Assembly (NCBI RefSeq): GCF_021347895.1
Contig: NC_067121.1
Coordinates: 17,991,962-18,055,961, forward strand
Source of the DNA: Acanthochromis polyacanthus
Taxonomy: Eukaryota > Chordata > Actinopteri > Pomacentridae
Direction: 5' to 3'
Length of the DNA stretch: 64,000 nt
Translations under genes and position numbers: made by a program
Notes under the pieces: model-generated
Told to the model about the DNA's origin: nothing
Seen by the model: the letters and a program-made list of their open reading frames with translations, nothing else
The model's database searches: none
Shown: one piece after another, positions 26,901 to 35,560 of the stretch
How the letters are laid out: every line of letters begins with the position of its first letter
Numbering within the stretch: position 1 is the first letter of the stretch

Positions 26901-27332
26901 CTAACCACTTATCCATCGAGATGCCACAACTGTATGTGGTTTTTAATACACAGCACAAAAAAGGTTTGCAGATTTTAAAGGTCAACAATGATTTTCTTTT
27001 CCAGAAAACTGTCAGGATCTGCAAAGAACTACAAACAGTGTCTCCCAGTTTTAACCTTCCAATGGTTCTGTTAGGCAGGTTTCACCTTTCTTTTTCTCCT
27101 CTAAGTAACATGATCAGGCTGGATACTGTGTTGCTATGCAGCAGAAGGCATTGTAGTTAAATTGTTTGTTTAATACAGGAAACAGCATCAGCAGTATTTC
27201 ATCAAATAGAGAGGTTCAGTGAGAGCTCTGTGACATACCAGAACAGTAAACCACCTGGTCCCTTTTTCCCTGGCTGCTGCCGATGAAGACAGAGAGCACC
27301 ATCATAGTTGTCTGAATAATCCATGAGGCCAT
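12277..27332 (-). CDS. cnpy1: canopy family protein (Cnpy1-like), five coding exons joined
   Basis: Joining 27332-27239, 26616-26501, 16769-16557, 13861-13765 and 12317-12277 gives 561 bases: 186 codons plus TAG. Every intron is GT-AG and all phases agree. The protein has a signal peptide (about residues 1-22, core MMVLSVFIG), a CxxC pair (C30, C33) and C88, C142, C169, C176: six cysteines, as expected for the saposin-like canopy fold. Family motifs seen are [31 protein letters not shown] and LKFACET. Canopy proteins are ER-luminal; Cnpy1 in fish is known as a positive regulator of FGF signalling at the midbrain-hindbrain boundary and in Kupffer's vesicle. The C-terminus SEEL looks like a variant of the KDEL retrieval signal. 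RFAPR and the exon-2 wording favour cnpy1, while HIS before the terminus recalls cnpy2. Family call is firm, paralogue less so. Total length is close to the usual ~180 residues. Confidence 0.9.
12895..13437. mobile_element. TIR element family A, copy 2, with extra 3' module (intron 5)
   Basis: A full family A copy (13070-13437, ending GACCCCAAACTTTTGAATA) is joined to about 170 bp (12900-13070) that is the reverse complement of 23370-23530. The junction with the A element is the same in both places. Another TIR end (TTCAAAAGTTTGGGGTCAC) lies at 12903. It is in the last intron of the canopy gene. Confidence 0.7.
13706..13736. repeat. (GT)n microsatellite
   Basis: Interrupted GT dinucleotide tract just downstream of the exon 4 donor of the canopy gene. 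Confidence 0.95.
13765..13861 (-). CDS. cnpy1: canopy gene: coding exon 4
   Basis: The acceptor is GTGTCAG|TGTGAG and the donor CTCAG|GTAGCA. It encodes [12 protein letters not shown] and then an acidic helix ending LCNRIS. It carries C142, directly after the LKFA of exon 3, and C169. It exits in phase 1. A (GT)n tract lies in the intron about 30 bases past the donor. Confidence 0.9.
13862..15029. other. intron 4 sequence, nothing recognised
   Basis: Intron between exons 3 and 4 of the canopy gene. No additional exon or repeat recognised in this part. Confidence 0.4.
15030..15545 (-). mobile_element. LINE 3' fragment (end of reverse transcriptase ORF and 3' UTR)
   Basis: The minus strand encodes [20 protein letters not shown] followed by a stop. 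This is the usual C-terminal ending of fish LINE ORF2 (…WN-LP-…-F…K.WL). Upstream in another frame are [12 protein letters not shown] residues. The downstream part ends GTCCCATCCATATAAATAAA, a LINE-like 3' UTR. 5'-truncated, as is usual. Confidence 0.5.
15560..16550. other. intron 4 sequence, nothing recognised
   Basis: AT-rich intronic DNA next to exon 3. No supported feature. Confidence 0.4.
16557..16769 (-). CDS. cnpy1: canopy gene: coding exon 3
   Basis: The exon is 71 whole codons, with acceptor GGCCAG|GTCCCG and donor TTTGCA|GTGAGT. It starts [14 protein letters not shown] and ends SNVLKFA, with one cysteine (C88) in GVCNSM. The RFAPR motif in the middle resembles CNPY1 more than CNPY2. 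A 9.7-kb intron separates it from exon 2. Confidence 0.92.
17391..17417 (+). other. G-quadruplex motif in intron 3
   Basis: Four G runs (GGGG, GGGGG, GGGG, GGG) are separated by loops of 3, 7 and 1 bases, within a G-rich, C-poor interval at about 17370-17520. On the transcribed RNA (minus strand) it would be C-rich, so any G4 forms on the non-template DNA side of the opposite strand. Confidence 0.6.
17881..17944. repeat. (CA)n / (CG-CA)n microsatellite
   Basis: A compound tract: CACGCACG units followed by uninterrupted CA repeats. The open frames across it on both strands are artefacts. Confidence 0.95.
18798..18835. repeat. (TA)n followed by poly-T
   Basis: About ten TA units and a run of Ts in intron 3. 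Confidence 0.9.
18836..20169. other. intron 3 sequence with poly-A tract
   Basis: No gene. It holds an A23 run at 19404-19427 and a G/T-rich stretch near 19590-19625. Otherwise unrecognised. Confidence 0.4.
20170..20428. mobile_element. TIR element family A, copy 3 (internally deleted)
   Basis: Family markers AATACAGTCTAGACATTG, GGGGTACAGAGGAACATTTC, ATCAATAAAAGTGTGAG and ACTCAAAACTTTTGAA are present. The stretch between AACATTTCCAGC and the TTGATGATTAG part is deleted. Confidence 0.7.
20430..23029. other. intron 3 sequence, nothing recognised
   Basis: Long non-repetitive intronic stretch. Frames at 20579-20983, 21415-21678 and 21870-22124 show no motifs or flanking splice sites. Conserved regulatory elements cannot be judged without alignments. 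Confidence 0.4.
23030..23560. mobile_element. TIR element family A, copy 4, with retroelement-like tail
   Basis: The family A copy runs from ACTACCGTTCAAATGTTTG to GTGACCCCAAACTTTTAAAC (about 23030-23368). It is followed by a ~190-bp module ending GGGACAATAAAGTGTATCTA then (TATC/TGTC)n, the style of a retroelement 3' end. The same module in reverse abuts a family A copy at 12.9-13.1 kb. Confidence 0.65.
23561..24367. other. intron 3 sequence, nothing recognised
   Basis: AT-rich intronic DNA without supported features. Confidence 0.35.
24368..26225 (+). mobile_element. L2-like LINE copy, broken by deletion and a Tc1 fragment
   Basis: The plus strand reads [20 protein letters not shown] and [13 protein letters not shown], reverse transcriptase segments of the L2-type clade. 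It continues with [18 protein letters not shown], where the catalytic YADD motif has become [17 protein letters not shown] follows at about 24945-24985. After an interruption the ORF end resumes at about 25520 ([17 protein letters not shown], then [11 protein letters not shown]). The 3' end is AAATAAAATTGAATTGAATT at 26200-26225, typical of this family. Part of the RT domain is replaced by unrelated sequence (about 24510-24720). Not functional. Confidence 0.8.
24985..25515 (-). mobile_element. Tc1-like fragment inside the LINE
   Basis: The minus strand encodes [31 protein letters not shown] and [17 protein letters not shown], the DDE core of a Tc1-type transposase. The upstream part (about 25480) matches [16 protein letters not shown] residues. 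No TIRs are visible. It replaces roughly the middle of the LINE ORF, so both insertion and deletion happened. Confidence 0.75.
26501..26616 (-). CDS. cnpy1: canopy gene: coding exon 2
   Basis: The acceptor is TTTTCCAG|CATGCAAG and the donor AAAAAG|GTACAG. The exon supplies the second cysteine of the CxxC pair and the segment with VDPKKTI and GSFRLNPDG, which is highly conserved in canopy proteins. It enters in phase 1 and leaves in phase 0. Confidence 0.9.
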
Positions 27333-27341
27333 GTTGATAAC
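27239..27341 (-). CDS. cnpy1: canopy gene: first coding exon (signal peptide)
   Basis: The ATG is at 27332-27330 in a strong Kozak context (AACATGG). It encodes [18 protein letters not shown] then [13 protein letters not shown], a typical cleavable signal peptide followed by the first cysteine of the CxxC pair. The donor is TCTG|GTATGT, phase 1. Nine untranslated bases precede the ATG back to a likely acceptor (pyrimidine-rich, TTAG|GTTATC) at 27341/27342, so a non-coding exon should lie upstream. Confidence 0.88.
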
Positions 27342-28251
27342 CTAACAGGACAGACAGACAATTACACTGACAGTCTGATGAGACAGATGCTTATTCTCAG
27401 GAATCAAGTCCAAGATGGTAAAGAATCTACCAGCCATGTACCTTGAGAAACTATACACATGTAACCAAGGACAAATAGAGCTGCGTGAAAAACAAAGAGT
27501 GATTGATTTCATGTAGATATTTATTTAGATAATTATTCGTAGCATTATTTTTGAAAGAATCCTCATCATGCCGGATTGGACCCTCTGGAGGGCCGCTTTT
27601 GGCCCACGGGCCATATGCTTGACACACCTGCTCTAGGCCAGTTTGAGTTACGTCGTAATAACAGTATTTACTGTAGAATAACAAAACAAAGTGTGTGACA
27701 TAGTTTTCAACAAGACTCTATAGTGCAACAGCATAAATAGAATTTCTGTAATTTTGTCCTTGCTTTCAGTTGTTGTTGCTACGACTAGTTTTCAGTCGCT
27801 CATCTGGCCACTTCAATGAAATGTTTTTGGAGGTGCAACTGATGAGGTTGGAGATCCCAGCACCTGTGGAAAATGGGTCTCAGGCTGTCAAGGACACTTT
27901 CCCTACTAAACTACTAGTGGGAAATAAAAGGCTATTAGTTTCATAAAATGTCAGTTCGTACATATATTTACCGCTGTCTCTCACTGATTCGATTCATTCG
28001 TTCAGTTGAGAATTACAGGTATGAATTGGACTGAATTGTACTTAAACCTGAGCAGCTTGACGGACTGGCTACATGCCGAATTGTAGTCTGAGTCAAGTGA
28101 AATTGTCTAAGTGGTTTCATCATGTTAATGCCGCTGTGAAGGCTGGTCAGAACTGGGGTAATAAATTAAATTCCCACATTTCGCAGCGGGGTACGGTCCC
28201 AACGAGCACTAGTGAGGAACAGCTGATCGGCGTGCAGACAGCTTTACTTAC
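27342..28251. other. putative first intron, with a hAT-like repeat end
   Basis: Between the putative non-coding exon and the first coding exon. At about 27568-27640 it carries GGGCCGCTTTTGGCCCACGG then TTGACACACCTGCTCTAG, the end of a common vertebrate hAT-type repeat. Nothing else recognised. Confidence 0.4.
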
Positions 28252-28340
28252 CTGCGGAGGATAGCAAGCTAAAGCCGGCTAACAGCGGATGTGGAGTCGT
28301 TCGGCCTCAAATGACAGCGCTGTTCTGACTAAAATGATGA
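28252..28340 (-). promoter_or_regulatory. putative non-coding first exon of the canopy gene
   Basis: On the minus strand a near-consensus donor (CCGCAG|GTAAGTAA) sits at 28252/28251, 910 bases upstream of the acceptor before the start codon. The adjoining sequence is richer in CpG than its surroundings. The upstream edge is a guess. A 5' UTR exon is expected because an acceptor-like site lies nine bases before the ATG. Confidence 0.4.
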
Positions 28341-28689
28341 GCTGTCATCAACTACTTTGACTGTACATACTTATCTCTGCTCAACTCTATCATCTGATCC
28401 ATCAAGTGGCAGCCTTCACTCACTACGGGGAAGTTCCGGTCGTAACATTCAAAGTAAAATATATATCGGCCAATATCTTGCTATATTTAAACACAACATA
28501 GAAATTGGTTGAACAGCGTACATGTAAAAAGTAATCCACAATGAGTTTGAACTGTTCTTCTACAATGTTAGTGCACTGCTTCATTATATCAACGTAAAAT
28601 ATTACTTCTGCTTTAACATTGAAGGGACAGCCAGCTCCTTTCTGGATCTTTACGTGCCTGACTGTGCTGCAGCCACGTTTAGCCAGATA

Positions 28690-28727
28690 GCCAATCAGGT
28701 TGCAGATTCGGAGAGCACAGACCAATC
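28690..28727 (-). promoter_or_regulatory. two CCAAT boxes upstream of the canopy gene
   Basis: CCAAT pentamers at 28691-28695 and 28722-28726 (ATTGG on the gene strand) are 31 bases apart and about 350-400 bases upstream of the putative first exon. Paired CCAAT boxes with this spacing are typical NF-Y sites. No TATA box was identified, and this is motif evidence only. Confidence 0.25.
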
Positions 28728-29503
28728 ACAGAGCTGCGCTGTCGGCAGACGTGAGACTGGTTCTAGGTGAGAGCAACCAGTTGGTTGCAGCAGTGGGGAG
28801 AGGAGTTAAAGCCTACAGTCAAAACGAAGAGTTCTCAGCAGTATTCAGTCTGAAACTCACAGAAACAAACTGATTTATGAAAAATGTTCCCCGACCAGAG
28901 TATTAGTTTATACACGGTCTGTAATAGTTTTCATGGTTCACGTTTTATTTATTCATTTATTTATTTATTTTTGCATGAATTCTCCTGTTAATTGTCGGAC
29001 AAGGTACGTTTTATCCGTTTGATTCCCGGCTATAAAAGACACAAGCAGAAACAAAAAATCAAGCCGTTTTTTCATTTTTTCGTTTTGAGCAAAAAACAAA
29101 AAAAGCAGGAAACGGTTCGTTTTTTCGTTTTTTCGTTTTGAACAAAAAACAAAAAAACAGGAAACGGTTCGTTTTTTCGTTTTTTCGTTTTCACCCCCAA
29201 AATGAAAATATGACTCCATATTTCGTTTCATTGGTGGGCGGGGCTTCGGAGCCTGCCAGTGCACAATAAAGCTCCTGCCCATCACAATAAAGCTCTTGCG
29301 CTGGCATTCATAGACAGACTGACTTTCATTGTATTGCCTGCCCCCACTGCACTTCCCCTAACTCTAAATCAAAGCAAGTCGTGTACACAGTAATGACAGT
29401 CATAACCAGTGGTGTAGTCTAGTGTTTTCTACTGGTTATACTCCAACCTCATAAACCAAAGCCAGGTCAGGTTCTCATATATGTGTGCGTGCACTCACAT
29501 GTC

Positions 29504-29506
<3 letters not shown>

Positions 29507-29555
<49 letters not shown>

Positions 29556-29556
29556 G
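29507..29556. repeat. (CA)n microsatellite
   Basis: About 24 CA units just inside the left arm of the 3.6-kb element. Confidence 0.95.
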
Positions 29557-29632
29557 CAGCAGCAGCTCCTTTATTTCAAACTACCAATTAGATACTTATA
29601 GACATTATAGCGTCAGCAGCTCCTCCTCCTGC

Positions 29633-29748
29633 CATCAGGTAGACCTGATGTTTCCTCTTCATCAGGTAGAGCTGATGTTTCCTCTTCATCAGGTAGACCT
29701 GATGTTTCCTCTTCATCAGGTAGAGCTGATGTTTCCTCTTCATCAGGC
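29633..29748 (+). repeat. 27-bp tandem repeat, four copies
   Basis: Four tandem units of 27 bases built on CATCAGGTAGACCTGATG, followed by the first bases of a fifth. Units alternate AGACCT, AGAGCT, AGACCT, AGAGCT, so the higher-order unit is 54 bases. The AGACCT units contain a 16-bp palindrome (ATCAGGTAGACCTGAT is near-perfect). As 27 is a multiple of 3, one frame stays open by chance. Confidence 0.9.
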
Positions 29749-30289
29749 TCCCTTTCCTAAATGTTAACCTTAGCTCCAGCTGTAGTATTCCCTAAAGTGG
29801 CAATATTCACAGGACAAGCAACAGGCTTATTAAAACACTGAAATAGTTTCATTTAGCTTTGCTTTCTTATTCTTATTTTTCTCCACTGACTGATGTTGGG
29901 TCATTAGAAGTTCTAGACTCATGTCCCTCTTCTTCTAAGCCAGTGGTATTCAGCTAAAATTCAGAGAGGTCCAGTCAGCAAAGGTCCAGAACATCATAAT
30001 GTCTAACTTGAGTTACTGTGATATATGCTGATGTAACCTGGTAGTTTTATTAGAGTCTGCCTGTAATCAAAAACTGACCGTCAAATAAATTCAGTACGGT
30101 TCAAAAACATTTTGACATTTATTAATAAATAACTTATATGTAACTGTATATCTTAGAATAAAGTGCAGAACTTAAAAAAGCATGACTGAACAACCTGAAT
30201 CAACTTCTATACATCTTTAACAATAATTAAATCTCATAAATGTAAACATTTGAACACTTTTACATTTTTGTCTGTCTCATATCACTCCC

Positions 30290-30433
30290 CTAATATCTCT
30301 GCGGCTTAATGGGAGAACTGAGCTGCTGCTTGTTTGAGCCGTTCTCAAAACGTATTTTGATTATGTTCATAGTTGAGAAAGCTGCCTTACAGCTGTTTGC
30401 GGAGCCAAACATGGTCAGCATGTGACCACAGTC
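30290..30433 (-). pseudogene. hAT transposase C-terminal remnant (ZBED5/FAM200-like)
   Basis: The minus strand reads HMLTMFGSANSCKAAFSTMN followed by IIKTYFENGSNKQQLSS and a stop after about 45 residues. The pattern (LFGS…CE.AFS.MN.IK) is the dimerisation region of hAT transposases of the ZBED5/FAM200 type. It lies inside the 3.6-kb element on the strand opposite to the inserted hAT copy. Confidence 0.6.
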
Positions 30434-30441
30434 TGTCCTCT

Positions 30442-31367
30442 AGAGATGTATACGGCACAAAAGATACGGCTCTCAGAGCCGATGCTTTGTAGTGAATCTG
30501 AAGAGCCGACTCCTAACGTATTTAATGGAGTATGGAGTTTAACACTGTCCTAGCAGAAAACATGTTACTGGATCCTAGATTAAAGAAGCTTGCCTTCAGT
30601 GACAACAGAGCTGTTGATGAGAAACTTCAGAGAATAAGAGCAGCAGTCTGACACCTCCACCATTAGAGGACCAAGTGGAGGAGGAACCTCAAACTTCTGC
30701 TGTGTGGAGCCTCTTTGATGGAAGAGCTACAGGAGATGATTCAGGAGAAATCCTACAGCTGATGTGGTAATGGAGGATCATATCTAGAGGAACCCCTCAT
30801 CCAACCAGCAGACGACCCACTGAGCTGGAGCAGGACAAGGCCTCAGTCTGCCCCACCTGGTGAAGGTGATGGAGGAGAGACAACTTCTTCCATCTGAGAG
30901 AATCTTCTCAAAAACACAGCAGATATTCACTGAAAGAAGAAATGTATCAGCCCATCCAAGCTCAGCCATCAGATTTTTCTGAATGTCAGCCTGCTCTGAG
31001 GACATTTATACTGTTTGAATACTGAGTCTGGTTCTGGTTCTGTTCTGGTTCTGTGGGTTCATGTGCAGAGTTTTGTTCATTTATTTTTTGTGCAAAACAG
31101 TTTGGTTGAAATCATAAACAAAAGCAAGAATACCTGTTTTTGTAACAGAGCAAATGTACAAAATGAGTCAATTATAAGGCTTCTCATAAAAACACTGAAT
31201 GAAAAAGAGTTTGTCAAAACACAAATGATTCATATTTGCCAGGTTAGGCAAAAACATGAGGCTACAAAGAATAATAAATTAGGAGCCGTTTGGGAGCCGA
31301 AAGAACCGGCTTTTCTTTGGAAGCAGTGCCAAAAGCTCTCTGAAAAGAGCTGAACTTCCATCACTAC
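30442..31367 (+). mobile_element. hAT element, internally deleted, with 8-bp duplication
   Basis: TGTCCTCT is duplicated at 30434-30441 and 31368-31375, the 8-bp signature of hAT. The ends are AGAGATGTATACGGC and, reversed, GTAGTGATGGAAGTTCAGC, with GAGCCG/CGGCTC motifs inside both. The plus strand keeps the 3' part of a ZBED-type transposase: LLDPRFKKLAFSDNRAVDEK (about 30560), DDPLSW (30825), then LPSERIFSKTQQIFTERRN-like and PSKLSHQIFLNVSLL (30890-31000), with stops and frameshifts. Inactive. Confidence 0.8.
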
Positions 31368-32579
31368 TGTCCTCTCTGTCCCTCATCTCTCAGCTGCTTT
31401 TTGAAGGCAGAGCCGCGATGCGATTCAGCGACGTCATTGGCTGAGTAGCGTCACGTGGGATGCCTGAACTCGTACATCATTGGTCTGTGCGTTTCTGAGC
31501 CGATAGACCAATGATAAACACTGGAAAGCTGCACCCTGCACCGGTAAAATAGAAGCGACCTGTCAAATTTACACCCGTATAGACGGCGTCTGGGTCCGGA
31601 TCCGGACCGCGGTCGGCCTTTAGTGAGCCCTGTTCTCAGCCAGACACCTTCCCCTGTCCCATACAGCTTCACCGCTTCCTGACACAGAGAAAAGTGAACG
31701 TTATGTCAAAAAAACATACTAATACATGTGTTTGCGCATTTTTAAGTGGTTATATGGAAATTCGGGACCTTTTCTAGTGGGTATAAGGTGTATACCTGCG
31801 TGTTTACACTCCTGGGTATACGTATCTTTGCGCATTTTAAGTGGGTAAACAGAAATTTGGAAAATTTTCTAGTGGTGGGGTGTATACCTGCGTATCACGT
31901 AGACTACATCACTGATCATAGCTACATGTATGACGTTTGCAGCAAAAAAATTAATAATAAAAAACGCGTGGAAATCATTTTAATTTTCAGAGTTAAGATG
32001 GATTAAATGCGCTGCCAAACAGCGCTGAGTGGAGCGGCTGACCGGACCAAGACGGCGGCCGTATTTCTCGCTGCACAATACCCCGAGCAGCGTTGACCTG
32101 ACCTGGCTTTGGTTTATGAGGTTGGAGTATACACACTAGAAAAAACTAGACTACACCACTGGTTATGACTGCCATTACTGTGTACACGACTTGCTTTGAT
32201 TTAGAGTTAGGGGAAGTGCAGTGGGGGCAGCAATACAATGAAAGTCAGTCTGTCTATGAATGCCAGCGCAAGAGCTTTATTGTGATGGGCAGGAGCTTTA
32301 TTGTGCACTGGCAGGCTCCGAAGCCCCGCCCACCAATGAAACGGAATATGGAGTCGTATTTTCATTTTGGGGGTAAAAACGAAAAAACGAAAAAACGAAC
32401 CGTTTCCTGTTTTTTTGTTTTTTGTTCAAAACGAAAAAACGAAAAAACGAACCGTTTCCTGCTTTTTTTGTTTTTTTGCTCAAAACGAAAAAATGAAAAA
32501 ACGGCTTGATTTTTTGTTTCTGCTTGTGTCTTTTATAGCCGGGAATCAAACGGATAAAACGTACCTTGTCCATTGTCAT

Positions 32580-33809
32580 CAGATCAGTTTGTTATTGTAT
32601 GTAAGGGCCATTCCAGAATTGGACAACATTTTACATCCCACCCATCAAATTTCAAGTAATCAATTAACAAATTACTAAAACATGCAGTTGCTGTGTAAAT
32701 TAACTTGTGAGACCTGAGATTAAAAAAAGAAAAAAAAAGAAAGAAAAAGAAAATATTTTTTAAACATAATAAATAAGTCTGGAATTCCCCCTAAAGTGTC
32801 ATTTTCTCTTGTCCCCCGTGATGACCAAATTGAATGTCAAATAGAACTGTTACAATTCGAATCTCCTTTCTTTGGTATTATTTTTTTTTCATTGATGTCT
32901 ATTGTGTTTGTGTGTGTGTGTGTGGGGGTGGGGGGGTGGGAATGATCAATATATTTTAAATAATAATTATTATGCATGGAATGTGTGTCCCACAGCATGC
33001 TAGCATAACTGCTAGCTGTTCATGACTGCTGATAGTTTTGGACCACAAAGTTTCACAATATTCACACCTTGAGGCATGTGAGCCCTGGGTCATCTATGGG
33101 CCATTAGTCATGTGAGCTGGAGTGACTATAAATGTCTGAAACTCCCCATAAGTCAGTTAGAACTCAAGGAACTTCTTGGACATGAGAAATGAAATATCTT
33201 AAGTAACCTAAAGAATTGTACTTGCAGAGCATTATATGCTGTAAGTGGGTTGTATTTTATTGGAATATCATGGATGGATCTTACTGAAGAACTCTGTCCA
33301 TACCCCCAAATATAACAGCTCAGCTCCAAGCTGAGCTTAATCAAGCACCACACTGTAACTCTTTCCCACCTGTGTGTGTGTACGTGAGTGAGACAGTGAG
33401 CCAGGTGGTGTCTTCACAGGGAGATCTGACCTGGTTTTCCTGCTACTAATTGAATGTCAACTATAACATCAAGACCTTGATTTCACAGGTAGATTTTTTT
33501 TTTTTTTTTTAAAAAGATCTCAGTACAGCATACCATGCACTGGTGGAAAAAGTAGCTTGGTATAACCAAAAGCAAGACTAGTCAAAGCTGGGGGAAAGCA
33601 GTCAGGATATTTTTGCGCTTTGATAAGGTTGTAATTTTTTTTGTTTTTTTGTTTTGCATGAGCTTCACACATTTTACAAAGAAGTGGAGGCTTTAATTAT
33701 GTTGGTCAGCCCCCAGAGAAATGGAAAAAGAACTTTGGTGAGTCACACTGAATTTTAACATAATTTGTTTGTATTTAAGAAAAAATCAAAGGGCGCTTTT
33801 AACAAACAG
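32580..33809. other. no gene recognised
   Basis: AT-rich. A repeat-like start AGGGCCATTCCAGAATTGG lies at 32608, with a GT/G tract at 32903-32940. No coding evidence. Confidence 0.35.
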
Positions 33810-33811
33810 CT

Positions 33812-35560
33812 GTCACAGGCTGGGGGGACTAAACCCAGAGTGTAGGCACACAGACAGCAGGCAGAGACAGATCCATTCAAGCAGGGTTTTATTAACAATC
33901 AACAAAGACACAAGCTAAGCAGCCACTGGTGCAAGTAACCAAGGTCAAGACAAAAACAAGGAATTCTACAAGAAAGTGGAACCAAGGCTAAACTAACAAA
34001 AGGACTTAATTAAGATTTGAACTAAGGGGAATTAACAATTAAACAAAGCGGCTGAACTTACACATTCCTAAATGGGGATGGAGGAGGGCAGGCTTGGGTA
34101 TCAGCATCTGGTGAAAGATGTGCCGGAGCAGACTGAGGATGGTTGCTGAGGGTGACGGGGCGAAGCCAGAGTGTGAGGGCACAGTTCCGGGGGGAAAATA
34201 GCCAGCGGTGGTGGCTCGACTGGCAGGCAGAGGCTGCAAGCGTGGTAGGAGGTCTGGATGGGAGCCGACGAACGCAACTCAGCAGACAGGCCAGCAGGCG
34301 GTCATGCAGACAAACAGGTGGGTAAGCAGGCAACAGACAGGTCGGTGTGGCGGAAAGCTAAGGCAGAGGGAAAACAGGGTTAAACAGCCACTTACAACGA
34401 GTAACCAGAAACCAGAGATGTACTCACAACTAGAGCAGCTGACATTATGATCCGGTGGAGCCTGGTGGGACGAGCTGGGCTTTAAGCTGAGTTGATGAGT
34501 GATACAACTACTGACTGGAGGTTGAATGACAGGAAACTAGAGTAATACTGCAATATACGCAGTTCTATACACAATCAGAGTAGATCTTACAAGCAAGATT
34601 TGCTAGGTATGGCGACTAACTGAGACTTCGTACAACCAAGCCAGGAAAGCACAGCAGACTGAACAAACGTGTCCGGGGTGTGGGCAAGGATCATATTATG
34701 AAATGCCACTGAGGTGGAACAATTACAGAGGATACCCTGAAGTACAGGTACACAAAATTATCAAAGCAAGGGCCAACTATCAGGGGGAGGAGGGGTAATA
34801 CTTAACTAGCATCCAGGTAAGGAGAGGAGCCATGGGAATGTGGAAGAAGTGTGGCATGTGGATGGCATGGGTGAGGTGAGGGCTTGGTCTTTACTGATTA
34901 CAAGAGCCAGGTCATGATACTCAGAGGGCACTGAGGAGAGGTTGATGGCTTCAGGAGGGGATACTGACATGGGTGCAGCAGGATTTAAGGCACAACAGAA
35001 TTAAGAAGCATGGTAGTCTAAACTAAAGGAGACAACTTTGCTCTTCACCCAGCTGATCTGAGGGTTATGGATTTGTAGCCAAGAGTATCCCAGGACGAGG
35101 GGAGGACTGGAGTGATCAATGAAGTGTGATGTGATGGTTTCCTGATGATTTCTGGTAAGGGTAAGGGTTAAAGAGACAGTCTTGGAATGAACCTGGGCAA
35201 AATATAGTCCACTGAGCCAAAACAAGAATTCAAAGAAAGCTGGGGTTCACTAACTGAGTGTTATTGAGTGGTCTGCCGTAGTGTTTTGGTCTAAGTCAGG
35301 CTTCTTATGGAGCAGAGTGAAGCGTTGATAGGTAGACCAATCCATGCTGAAGGTTAGGTAATTAACCAATGGCCTGCACCTGCACACATTCCACACACGC
35401 TACCACACTTATGCCCACAGAGGAAAAAGAAAAGGAAGGGGAGAGGAAAGGTTGCCATGTTGCTGGAGCTGGAGGTGGGTTAGGAGGTGTTTGGGTGTGG
35501 AGGGACATCAGGATGAGTTGAACTCACCTTGGTGATCCTGTGACTTTTCCTGTCGTGCTG
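33812..35560 (-). mobile_element. Ty3/gypsy-like retrotransposon remnant
   Basis: On the minus strand at 35001-35130 the frame reads PPLVLGYSWLQIHNPQISWV followed by KSKVVSFS. This is the end of the protease and start of the RT region in fish gypsy polyproteins (L.LG.PWL..HNP.I.W). The segment 33812-34500 has a TGTCACAGG edge and GCAGGGTTTTATTAAC (a reversed AATAAAACC polyadenylation stretch), as in fish LTRs. RT and integrase are missing, so the copy is heavily deleted. The LTR limits are not fixed. Confidence 0.5.

Larger units (their letters stand above)
28997..32571. mobile_element. 3.6-kb element with 476-bp inverted arms
   Basis: The left arm 28997-29472 and right arm 32096-32571 are near-identical reverse complements, starting GGACAAGGTACGTTTTATCC. 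ATTGTC flanks both ends directly (28991-28996 and 32572-32577), a 6-bp target duplication. Each arm has A/T-rich subrepeats (CGTTTTTTCG, AACAAAAAAC units). The interior holds a CA microsatellite, a 27-bp tandem repeat, a hAT insertion on the plus strand and a hAT-like C-terminal remnant on the minus strand. The superfamily is undecided; a 6-bp duplication does not fit hAT (8 bp). Confidence 0.75.

Noticed and set aside
28965..29285. 106-residue Lys/Phe-rich minus frame and the matching frames at 32165-32678
   Set aside because: They arise from the A/T-rich subrepeats in the two inverted arms and appear on both strands of both arms.
29633..29748. CRISPR-like spaced repeats
   Set aside because: The units are directly tandem without unique spacers, and the genome is eukaryotic.
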